From the NCBI RefSeq assembly GCF_949628265.1, contig NC_088790.1:11784545-11848544 (forward strand): 64,000 nt of DNA. Direction: 5' to 3'. Source of the DNA: Cloeon dipterum. Its lineage: Eukaryota > Arthropoda > Insecta > Ephemeroptera > Baetidae. How positions within the stretch are numbered: the stretch's first letter is position 1; each line of letters opens with the position of its first letter. Below the pieces are notes generated by a model. That model saw only the letters and a program-made list of their open reading frames with translations. It did not search any database and was not told the DNA's origin. Shown here in pieces: positions 49,557-60,400 of the stretch. A program made the position numbers and the translations under genes.

Positions 49557-52500
49557 ATGGCAGAAAAATATCGGCCGCTAGCCACACTGCCGTGGGTTTC
49601 GATCAGCAACAACCCAGATTTAGTGCTGGAAGACTCTGTTATCTTTAAAAATGTTACGTTCTGTAGCGATGACGAGAAGAACGAGCATCTCACTGTTTTC
49701 AAGAACTTCAACAAGATGTTTCCTTTCTACATTCCAATGGAGTAAGCATTAATTTTAGTATTTCCTTCTAGTAAAAGTTTTTTTCAAATAGGCACCACAA
49801 AATGGACGTCGAAAAAATGGTTAAGAATAGTCCAAACGGTCAGTACTGGGCGGTGGCGATATACTTTTTGATCAGCTGCAAGGGCCACATTCCAAATGTG
49901 TGGAAGACATTTCAAGAGCATTTGGATGGCAGAAAATCAGACGATTCCCCGAGCATTCCTGCTCCCTTTATTTCCGACCACATGATGTCAGTTCTGTTCC
50001 CGGTAAGGCGAAATTTAGTCATTTCGAGTACTTGATTTATTAATGGAAATTTAAGGACGGGGTTCCACCGCAGTGCGAAAGCGCATCGGAATTTATGATC
50101 GATCCTTGGGTGTTGATGCAGCTACAATTCCAGCCAGTATTATTCCATCAGTGGCTTGTCGCATTCCTTGCCGAAATCTCCAAGGTTTCGATGGAGTTGT
50201 CAGAGCTCCGTTATTTACCTTTCTATCAGCAAAATAGCACGGTTTCAACATATGTAAAACACTACTTCGAATGGATGAGCTCCTCGTGGGAATTCGTTTC
50301 GCAAGGATTTAGCTTTCTTCAAACCTGGGCAGATTTAAACTGTACAGCGATAAATAGTGACTTTCCAAATCTCGCTTTCGCATATAACGTTGCTGATTTT
50401 TGCTTGAAAAAAGAACTTAATTTAAAAGACCTCATCAGATCGTTCAAGAAGTTCGTTTGGATTAATTCACCTATTGAGCCAAGCAAGGAGAAGAATGACC
50501 CGCCTGAAGAGCAGTACAACATTTACAATTTGAAATTTTGGAGAGATAGTGCGTCGAAAGGACGCAAAATATTTTATGGACCAGTCAAAGAAGGTGCTCA
50601 GCCATTAAAGGAGGTTAACGTCGAGCTTGTTCTTGGAATTGATGAACTGTTGGAGACTCTACAAGCACACTGCAACCACAATCTCGAGTTCACCAGGGAG
50701 CTGAAAAATTTTTTGACCAACGATGAAATATTTAAGCGAACTGTTTCAGATTTGAGGAAAATCGAACGTATGTAATACGTATAGTATGCTGGAAATTATA
50801 CTTTTACTAAATTTGTATTATACGTTTCCAAGATGTTTCTTCGCTGCTGCGGATCAGAAAAGAGGAGCTTGGAGTCATCGGCACAGTTATGACCATTACG
50901 TTGTACAAACGTATGAATGATGCCGCCAACCGTGCAAAAAGCCGTATTTGCGAAGTGACTGGTGTTAACCCAAGTCTGTTACTCAGGTTCAATTACGTTG
51001 GTATTCCTCCTTTTTCAAATGATTCATTTATTGAAATTAAAAAAATATTGGGATGCTCTGAGAGAAACACATCGGAATATCTAAATATACATTTAGAGGG
51101 GACACTAGAAAAAGAGCTCCGTGCCTCGAGGGAAGGCTGCCCGAACTACACTGAGAATCCACTGGAAATGGCAAAGAAACTTGAGGTGAGATAGGTTTTG
51201 ATTTTGCTAAAAAAATCTACAAAATTTAAGGAAGATCACAATCGGCTTCAAAAACCGCTTCAAAATCCTTGCAGTAAATACGGCAACACCTTAAAAGAAA
51301 AATATTCTTCATTTTTCGTTGAAATTAGTCTGGTTTTTATGACTAATAGTTTTGGCTGCCAACTGCAGCCCTAATTCATGTCACAAATTCCCTTTGGTGG
51401 CAGGCAAAGGCACTAAAGCAAATATCTTGGGTTATGAATTTTTCGCATTTTTAAAAAGAAATATGAGTTTTAGACGGTTTTAAATGTCGCTCTAACATAT
51501 ATACAATTTCTGAAATCATGTTCGTTTGATGTATTATTTACAAATTTTTAATTGACGCTTTATTGATTTTGCAGGTGAGGATCAAGAGATTAGTTTTTAA
51601 CAAAATCAAATCTCATCGCAATAAAACCCTGAAATTGCACAGAGTCGTGGGAGAGATCGATAACGTCCCAAGTGTCGCCGAGTGGCAGTTCGCGCAGTAC
51701 CTTTTGCCCTGCTTCGTGGCCTCCATGCTCGAACTATTCACCCGCACAAATGGCAAAGAACCGGCGATTAGTAAAGAAATGAAGGAATGGTACGCCAACC
51801 TTGTCCACGAGCTTGTTGCCTCTTACGAAAACCCCATAAAAGAAGCTGCGCTTGACCAGAATATCGAGGATTCCTTTTTGGCTCTGTACTTGAGAAAACG
51901 GTTTTCGTTGTCGACTTTGCTTCAGGTCTTCTACCGGTATACAATCAACGACTTTATCGTCGCAGTCAGCAAGGACGAGTCATTTGAAAGGCATTTCAAC
52001 AGTTTTTCGCACTTGCGCTTGCTTTTTGAGGGGCTGACGAGCAGCGACGGGTGTACGCTGAGTGCCGAAGTTTCGCCTCAGACCAAACGCTTCTTCGACT
52101 TGATGTCATTCAATTTTTTCCTTAACCTGCAGAATGCTATGCACTCGTGTCCCAGAGCGAACTGCAACAAAACAGAAGATCGCTCAATCGTGGTCTCCAA
52201 CATGAACAACCTGATCAAAGTTATGTGCCTCCTTGGTTTATCCGACCACAAAAATATCATCGACGCCGTTCACCCAAACCTGCCAACCTCTTCAACCCTT
52301 TTGCTTGTTCTCATAGAATACTGCTTGTGGGAGAATAAAGACTTGATGATTATCAAGAAAATCAAGCACACGAAACACCCTAATAATAGCCTCGATGACC
52401 TCTTGAAGGCTGCCAGAGAGGAGTGTGAAAATCTCAGCGTCGCCCAAACACAAAGTCTCGCTTTTTATTTGGCCATGAGTGTGATTCCCAGAGAAAAATT

Positions 52501-52939
52501 CTCCATGTTGTCGAAAAAAATTGCAACCAAGAGTGTTTTAGACCAAGCCCTGTGGAGCTACGTGCAGGATGGCAAAATGTGGTATCTAAAGCATTTCCTA
52601 AATATGACGCCACACGACGAGTTGAAAGTGTCTCATGAATTCACCAAAGAAAAGGCGCCGGTTCTTTACTACGTGGCCGTCAACGCATTAAACAAAGATT
52701 GTAATAAAGTGAAGCTCAACAGCCCCGGGGAAGCTTGGTTCTTCCCGATTACGCACTGCAGGTATTGCGGTTTGCTGGATATAGACGTCAATGAATATCC
52801 ATGCACCGAGTGCATCAGATGCAAGCAATATCCAGATAAAAATTTCTTCTGCTCCGCTGGCTGCAAAAAAAGTGCGATGAACACGTACCACGGTAATGAA
52901 CATGTCGAGTATGAAACCCATTTTATTAAAAATTTGTAA
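49557..52939 (+). CDS. Uncharacterised 941-aa protein with C-terminal MYND-like zinc finger
   Basis: Five exons (49557-49741, 49792-50002, 50056-50767, 50833-51185, 51575-52939) join in phase and give 941 residues beginning MAEKYRPLATLPWV. Short introns of 50-65 bp and one of 389 bp have standard GT-AG ends. Most of the protein is helical-looking and resembles nothing I recognise. Residues 881-941 contain CRYCG, then PCTECIRC, FCSAGCKK and HGNEH, a Cys/His order close to a MYND finger (CxxC...CxxC...FCSxxC...HxxxH, the last Cys replaced by His). MYND fingers usually bind proline-rich partners; here I see no SET or other catalytic domain. No signal peptide or membrane segment is obvious. Retaining the last intron would end the protein after KKLEVR. 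Confidence 0.8.
51186..51574 (+). other. Intron of the zinc-finger gene
   Basis: Donor GAG|GTGAGA, acceptor GATTTTGCAG, phase 0. No other feature seen. Confidence 0.75.
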
Positions 52940-52948
52940 ATTTGTATG

Positions 52949-52954
52949 AATAAA
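52949..52954 (+). terminator. Poly(A) signal of the zinc-finger gene
   Basis: AATAAA lies ten bases after the TAA stop, implying a very short 3'UTR. Confidence 0.6.
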
Positions 52955-52959
52955 GGACC

Positions 52960-53845
52960 GTGTAGATAAATAATTGTTTTCATTGGAAGAGAGCATTTTG
53001 GGGCAGTAATACTCCTACCGAATCATATTGATAACAATTTTATGTCGATTTCACTCAGTTTCCCTATTGGAATTAATAATAAATCTCCACTTCTCCTAAT
53101 GATTTTGTTAAGCTAAACGTGTTCAAAATATTTTATAATGATTTTTCAACTCTTATTTCAACTCTTATTTCAACTCAAAAAGAAACTCTTATTATGATAA
53201 AAGAAAATAAAAATGTATTTTAAACCCAGAAAACACTCAATTGCCTTAATTTTTATCCTATTTCCAATAGGGAAATATTGTTACCGCACCTATACAGAAA
53301 AAATCACCCGACATTTTAAAACCAACTGACCATCATTTGTTAATTTTTACTTCCTTTAAGTTAATAGTAAAGTCTGATGGCATTCAGTATCGATTGTATC
53401 GATGTAAAAGTGAATCACGTGTGTGATTATTTTCGTAATGGAGTCAACTGTTATATTTTACACAAATTTATGACAGAAATCCAAATCGTATTAACACACA
53501 TACACATCTTGAAGAAAAATGCATACACACAATCACTACTGCTAAAAGATAAATGCAGCACGCGATGCAAATGAACTGCACCGGTTGCATACTTTTCATT
53601 ACCGCAGGCGCCCCTCTTTCCGCGAGAATTCTTCTGAGCTCACTCATTTCAGGCTCATTTTTACATAACATGCTTGTGAATTCTTGGAAAAACTTGATAA
53701 ATAAAGCCACAATTATGAACGTCTCCTTCCATCATATCGTGTGTCGTTTTATGTATGTATTCACTGACATTTGATATTTTGTTAATTTGAAAGAAAAATA
53801 AAATATATTTTTCAATGTTTTGTAGGCATGGCCCTTGACTAATAA
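52960..53845. other. Intergenic spacer with a small tandem repeat
   Basis: AT-rich region between the zinc-finger gene (+) and the receptor gene (-), whose 3' ends face each other. It holds a short minisatellite at 53,144-53,179 (period 12, TTTCAACTCTTA, just under three copies). No gene seen. Confidence 0.5.
53144..53179. repeat. Short tandem repeat, 12-bp unit
   Basis: The unit TTTCAACTCTTA occurs about 2.7 times in a row, with the last copy degenerate. Confidence 0.7.
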
Positions 53846-55369
53846 TTAGAAAGTTTTATGCTTCTCAGCCATGAGCATAAACATCTGAGTGATGGTGAAG
53901 CAGTAAGTACACACAAAGTTTGCGATCTGTATACAGAGTAAACGCAATGTTAAAATTTTATACACAGCACGATTAATATTTTCACCGTAAATACTACTCG
54001 TCTGTTGATTTTGCAATCGCCAACCATAATCAAATCGGGCTCAATGTGCATCAGTTCCTGCCGAAATAGGTACGCCTGCAAAGAAAGTTCATTATATATT
54101 TGTTTATTGTTCATACATATCAAACTACAGCCAATTTAAAAAATTTCAAGTGTGTATTGTGTTTGAGAGACTACAAAAAATATATTATGCCGTACTACCT
54201 TTTCACATAATTCAGCCGATTCAGAGTTCAGTTCAAGATGTAGCAGCACCAAACTTGTTCTTTTACACTGAAAACAATTTTTAATTATAGAATTAAATTT
54301 CAATTTCAATAAGAATTGAACCTCTAGAGTCATCCTCTCGCATTGCCACGTCAAAACTGTGAAACCCGTGATGTTACTTGAAAATCGAACAATATTCAAG
54401 ACGGTCAATTGCGAGATTCTATTTAGTTCAAAATGCGTTGGACTGATATTTAGGAATATTACTATGGAGATAGCAAAAGAGCATTCAAAAAAGCTGAGCA
54501 CACCGGAAAGGAATAAAACTCTCGTGAACGGTGATCTGTTCAACTTTTCGATGTATGCACGAAGGTTAGAGTGTTGTTCGCGAAGTCGAGTTATTATTTC
54601 TATGGCGTAATGACTCGTTAATCTGCAACTCTGTGAATCAATAAAATGTCAATTACCAATTCATCAATGTTTTTATATTTCCAACACTAGACTTAACCAA
54701 GAACAAAAGTCCAGGAAAATAGATAAGCAATCCATGATAACAGTTCAAAACTTACCTCTAGTTGGTGGTTGTATTCTGCAAAGAGAATTTCCACGGTGCA
54801 CGCGCACATTGTTAAAAGAGTCATGTTTGTTAGACTGGCTAAATTGCACCAAATTGTACATAATGCATATTGAAGATTGGCAGAGATAGAGTACTCCACA
54901 CGAGACTGGAGTACAATAAAAATGACTGATGGACAATAGCACCATACGAGTGTGGAATAACATGCATATTTAAGCGCAAAGTGGATTTTTCGAGTGTCTA
55001 CTGCTTTAGGAAAGAGGCGGTTTAAGTCAGCGATCACTTCTTCCAGTGAACGTGGCCGTTTAATTTTGCAATAAAAGAAGGCGATAGAGGAGGCACCCAT
55101 AAAAATAACATCGCCCATCGCAACCAATCTAATAGTAACGCTTGGAGCCTGAAAACATCAAGAGTTTGCGTATCTAGGATATGTGATTAAGTTCGTTTTA
55201 CCATCATTATCACATTCACAACGCTCCATAAAGCAAAAGACATTATGGACGTTATGGTAAAGCTGTACAGATCATGCAGTTTTCTGAAAACCCAATTTCT
55301 GCTCGAGTTGATATTCCAAATTCCCAATAGCTGTCCTAAGACAATAAAAGGAAAAAAAGCCTTATCCAT
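53846..55369 (-). CDS. Gustatory-receptor-like seven-transmembrane protein
   Basis: Six exons (55369-55202, 55148-54756, 54630-54322, 54267-54199, 54075-53986, 53926-53846), all joined in phase 0, give 369 residues, a normal insect gustatory receptor length. The start MDKAFFPFIVLGQLLGIWNI and several hydrophobic segments fit the family. The C terminus VGDCKINRRVVFT-IANFVCTYCFTITQMF matches the receptor hallmark (small residue, hydrophobics, NR, then TYhhhhhQF). Short terminal exons split at phase 0 are typical of insect chemoreceptors. The third intron (54 bp, weak donor GTTCAA) is itself in frame and open, so retention would add 18 residues. Ligand unknown; family members are ligand-gated cation channels in sensory neurons. 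Related broken copies lie at about 56.4 and 63.1 kb. Confidence 0.82.
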
Positions 55370-56339
55370 CGTGCACCCGTTTCAGAATGCGAACAATACC
55401 AAGGAACAAACAGTCAGTAATTCAGACTTGAAAACTGCAATTTGGATATCAAGTAGACCAGCTGTCAGAGTATCTCAAACAAATGAAAAAAAGTTAGTGT
55501 CGCCTTCAAGACGAGTTACGTAAAGTGTCATTCATGCATAAATGTCAACTATTGTTTTGACCTGTTATGGAGAAATATACAGTATTGAACATTCAGCTGT
55601 TTGTACGAAATAATGTGCGCAAACGTACCGCAGCACCAAAAAAAATGCATTGATGTCGATTTATTACTTTTTTTATTGCAAGTTTTTCAATTCAAGTTGT
55701 AACAAGGACAGTTCAGTTCTGGAAAGATAATATCACAATGACAAGATATATTGAAACAAAAAATAGCTTTATAGGTTAGCATAATTAAACTTGATTAGGA
55801 CCAAAATGATCCATGTATATAATTATCAAAATTTAATTCTGAAAATTTCTCGTCAAATTGTAACCAATATAGATTTAAATATTATTTACTTGAATTAACA
55901 AAGGCTGAGGTTATCCATTTTCACGGCAACAATTAAGAAATTCATATAACTAACTCTTCATATAGAAATTTTTATTCTACGAAAAATACATCGTTGTTTC
56001 AATTGGTCAAAATTTAAAGCATTTGAGAAAGGGTGACACTTCTGGTGTAAGCAAGTTAAGTAACTAAAATCCGCAGGTATACAAGGCTGGAGTGATCCCA
56101 GACAAGTACTGTATAGATATCAAAAGAATAACAAATTAAAATCTTATAATGCTGTACCATACGCCTTGAAGAGGAAAGAAAACTGTGCCGCCGAGCAGTC
56201 TTTCAATGCGAGTTGCATATCGTTTGACACTTCCACGACTTGAAATTCAAACACGTTTTTCCGTTTTTGCGGGCCAGCTGCTCCTGAAACCTGGAATAAA
56301 GCGGAACATATGTCCCAAGGCGATTCATTCCATCCCTCA
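55370..56339. other. Spacer between receptor gene and receptor remnant
   Basis: AT-rich. A short minus-strand open frame ending at 56,144 reads VVEVSNDMQLALKDCSAAQF...; it may belong to the degraded receptor copy to the right, but I cannot align it. Confidence 0.4.
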
Positions 56340-56500
56340 CTTCTGCAAGAAGAACAGCAACCAAAAAAGCAGTATATATCAAAGAGGAACAAAATTCTTG
56401 TAAATATAGGAATCAAATTAAATTTAAAATAAATATAGTCGCAGATTTGAGTGCTGCTCACGCAATCGAGCTATGATTTCTATAGCTTAGGGCTGTTTCA
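56340..56500 (-). pseudogene. Gustatory receptor pseudogene fragment (exon 3 copy)
   Basis: On the minus strand from 56,486 the translation AIEIIARLREQHSNLR is nearly identical to AIEIITRLREQHSNLR in exon 3 of the neighbouring receptor. It then runs into an in-frame TAA (LYLF-stop), and the following stretch FTRILFLFDIYCFFGC resembles FTRVLFLSGVLSFFEC in another frame. The preceding residues are also broken by a stop. I find no intact flanking exons, so this is a dead tandem copy. Confidence 0.75.
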
Positions 56501-56819
56501 CGAATCTATAGCTAAAGTAGCTGTGAATGAACCAATCGCATCTCTTGCATCAGAGAATTATTTAAATAACTGTTAGAGTTATTCATTTCAGCTAGGACTT
56601 CATTGGTGTATATACTACCATAATTTATTCCGCTTACTTGAGAGGTTTGCTAAATGCACTTAATGGAAAGAAGTTAGATAAAAAATAATTGAATATTCAA
56701 TGACAAGAAAATTTATAAATTAAATATCCTTTTGTTTACAGCAAAGTTTACATTTACAACAGTGTAGTGCAACAAAGCTAAAATAAAACTAAAAACTCCT
56801 CAGATATAACGAAATAAAA
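56501..56819. other. Spacer, receptor remnant to lectin gene
   Basis: AT-rich with no recognised gene; it may contain further decayed receptor sequence upstream of the fragment. Confidence 0.35.
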
Positions 56820-56825
56820 TTTATT
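56820..56825 (-). terminator. Likely poly(A) signal of the lectin gene
   Basis: AATAAA on the minus strand about 140 bp after the lectin TAG stop. Confidence 0.45.
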
Positions 56826-56966
56826 AACAAGCATCATAAGAAAAAAAGACGCATGAAATCAATTTAAAGCCGAATCAAATTCTATTTCTAAGCAGATCGA
56901 GTACATTGAAGTTTGGAAAAATGACGTTAAATGCTTTTACATGCAATCATGACGCGCTTCAACTTT

Positions 56967-57479
56967 CTATTCGCAAAGAAAGCGTAGCATAGCATCGCAC
57001 CCAATATCATTTAAACCCGTTTCCATAACAGCGCCAGTAGAAGTGTAGAGGTTCATGCAATTTTCAACATAAGGCGAGTTGGGCTCTCCTGGTCTCCACA
57101 TCAAGTCTGGAGCGACCAAGGTTCCACTAGGACACCAACCGAAATTGCGGACACACCCGACTCCATCTGAAGTGCCGGAGGTCCACAATGGTAAACTGCC
57201 CCAGCCAGCAACTGTTCCAAATTACTAATTTAGAATGGACAACATATTTCTTAATATAAAGATACATTTAAAACCATCGTGTAAACATTCACGTTCAGCG
57301 TTTGTCTCGATGGAAACCAATTTCATTCCAAACTTGCAGCATTCGTAGTATGCATCTTTATAAGTTTTCTGATCAAATTGACATTGGGAAATTAGAACTA
57401 TGAAATTTTTGTTTGCAAACCATATCCTTGTGAAAGAAATATTTCTGACCGCAAAACGTTTGGAACTGTCCATCTGGCC
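56967..57479 (-). other. C-type lectin domain 5 with stop codon
   Basis: Exons 57479-57421, 57368-57266 and 57211-56967. It reads FCGQKYFFHKDM, KTYKDAYYECCKFGMKLVSIET, LWTSGTSDGVGC, WRPGEPNSPYVENC, LNDIGC and FLCE followed by TAG. EPN plus ND suggests a mannose-type site. Confidence 0.83.
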
Positions 57480-60400
57480 CTAGTTTTAAGGTTTTTTTAA
57501 TTATTACTATTTTTCCATCGCGTCAACTAATAATTAGTTTATTTCATTGGCTAAAGGAAAAGTGGAATTGAGTTGGCTTGGTGCAAATCACAAAACAAAT
57601 CTTTTTCGCATGATTCGTGAAGTAAACTCTTTTCAATTAATATATTTAAAAAACTGCTGAATATATCAAATTTTTCCAAATGTTAACTTGTGTTGAATGT
57701 AATTTACCAGTCATTGCTGTCACTTGGCTCGTTTTCACAGGCTACATTAATAATGAATTAAATATTTGAGAAAATAACACAATTGCATATTACATCAACC
57801 GTGCAGTTGTAATCATAGCAAGTGGCTGATATGCAAGGTTTGGCCGGCATCTGATCAATATTTTCAATTGGTTTTAGTATCAACAGTAATTTTTCTTTTA
57901 GGAATTTGACTAGTAACCTCACAAATGTAACCATACGAATCGGTGCAAACTACGTCTTGCATCCATGCTTGACTCTTGTCGTAGGACGCGGAAGGTCCGA
58001 AATGAGCCAAAACGCACGCCTCCTGTTCATTCGCATTGTTCGGTTCACCGGCATTCCTTTAACCTTGCAACTTTAGTCCCTTGAAGATTTGTTAGTTTAG
58101 TTTTAGTCTAACCAATTGGAATCGTTTGCATAGAAAGTGGTGCCGGAGGAACAGTATTTGAAGCGAAAGCTGCAGTCAAGCTGGGTTCCGCTCGTCCAAA
58201 ACTCGGTATTGAATTTCAGTAGAGCTGTGAAAGAACATTAGAACTGTTTAAATTATTGCTATGATTTTATGCACGGTCATTATTATTCAGATCAAATATC
58301 GTCTTCATTTCTAAATCGGAATCCACAGACAACAAGTCCATTCCTAATTTGCAGCACATGTCGTATGCAGCTGCCCAGGGAATCTGTAAATTATTTGGAT
58401 CGATTTTTATCACAATATAATTGAAGTCATCTCTAAATTTTTTATTGCATTTTCAAATATCTTAAACTGTATTAACCTTGTTTGTGGCAAAAAGATAGGT
58501 TTTTCCGGAGCCAGTTGCCCACCTTCCGTAGCTAGAAGCTCCTGAAAACGAAAAATAAAATCACTATTATGTTTTTTAGAGAGACCGTTGTGACCTACTT
58601 ATTAGCTCTCCTTTCGAGTTGAAAAGGGAATTCTAACAAACACGATATATATAAGCCTGGTGAAAATATGACATTAATTGACGATCTCACGTCTTTGACA
58701 CACGTCGCATGGTTTGGGCAGGTAGGCGTGCAATCGGCTTGATCACCCTGCGCAAGAAACCGCGTAAGGAAACAACACAAAAACTATGGCCACTTATTAT
58801 ATTACACACCTCGCATATAAAATATTGAGTTGCCGAGCAAGAATTGTCATTAAAATAGAAAAGTTTTGGATCAACGTCCAGCTTCATCTCTAAGCATCGC
58901 TCTCCCAGCGGGGTGCTCGGTTCGTTTGCTTTCCAATTCAAAAAATTTGGATTAAACGACGTTTGAGTGCCACAAAATCCATATTGAAACTCGCATCCAA
59001 ATCCTTCGTTAGTGCCCGTCGTCCAGTAATAGTTTACTGTGCTCTTGTATTGAACTTAACATTTTATTGATTTATTTATTTCTGAAATACCAAAATCCTT
59101 GATAATGTACCTTTGTTCATCTCTGCCAGGCATTGCAACTCTTCATATGATTCTATGCTCAATAAACGCATTCCGAACTTACAGCACTCGGTCTCGGCGT
59201 CGTTTCTGGTTTTTACCCCTTTGGAAATGAAATACTGTCTGCCACAAGCCGATCTGAATAAGCCACCCGGATTGCCTTTTCAAAATTCAACTAATTTAGC
59301 TCAATAAAATTAATTAAAAACTCACTTAACCATAGTTTTGAAAACATTGATTTCTCAACGTCAGTTCTGCACGGCACCGACGGGCACTGTGGAAATTGGC
59401 ATGGTGGGGCGGACGTCTAACAAATGAAATAAATGTATATGAACTGTACGAATTGCCCTGGCATTTACCTCACAAATGAATTTAATCGTACTCCCACAGT
59501 TGACGTCATTGAAATTAACATTTTCGGGTGGAGAACCTCCACCTACGATCATTTGAATGCAGTTTTCAGTGCCTTTGTCATTGTTAGGCTCGCCTGCGTT
59601 CCATCTAAAACCTGACGAAATGTTTGTTGCAGTGTTTGCCGTACACCAGGTGAATTGGCCTTCGTGGAACTCGTCGCTTCCCGCTGTAAACCAACTTGTG
59701 CCTCCAAAACCGTAGTTAGATTCTGTTTTGAGTCAATGCGTTAATTGTTATGGAATTCCAGAATTAATCGAGCCCAAAATTGTCTCTTTTGGCTCTTAAA
59801 AAAAATTTACTCACTGGCCAGCATTGTGGCCAGGCACATGGTTTCCGCTGCATCCTCGATGCTCAAAAGCTGCATGTTGCGCAAACAGCATTCCGAAGCT
59901 GCTTCTTGCCAGGTTTTCTGTATTTTTAAATAATTTTCTTTCAACTGTATAGATTTTTCCTAAACATTGGATTCATTGATTATAGTTTAATACATTTTAT
60001 TAAAAAAAATTGAATGCGTGATGGTTTAAACTTGGTCGGGAACCTATTAATTAACATAAAAATTATGAATAATATAACTTTTTTCAGTACTTATCTTAAA
60101 AAGGTAAATTTGACAAACTTTCAATCAGAAACCACTTCATTTTTATTGCTTGAGGTACGCCAAGCATATAATTGAAACCTTAAACTTTTTTTTCATTAAG
60201 GCTCAAATATGCCTATGAAATGTGAGGGTTGAAAATGCTGACTGCATTTACCCTGCATTAATTGTGAAAACAGTTTTTAAATAAATATTATATGGTTAGT
60301 TTTACAATATTAGGAGAAATAAAATTAATCGAATTTGTGTTTTGTTCATTTCTCCTGAAATACCTGAGCATTACTAAAGAAGTACATTCGGCCACATGCA

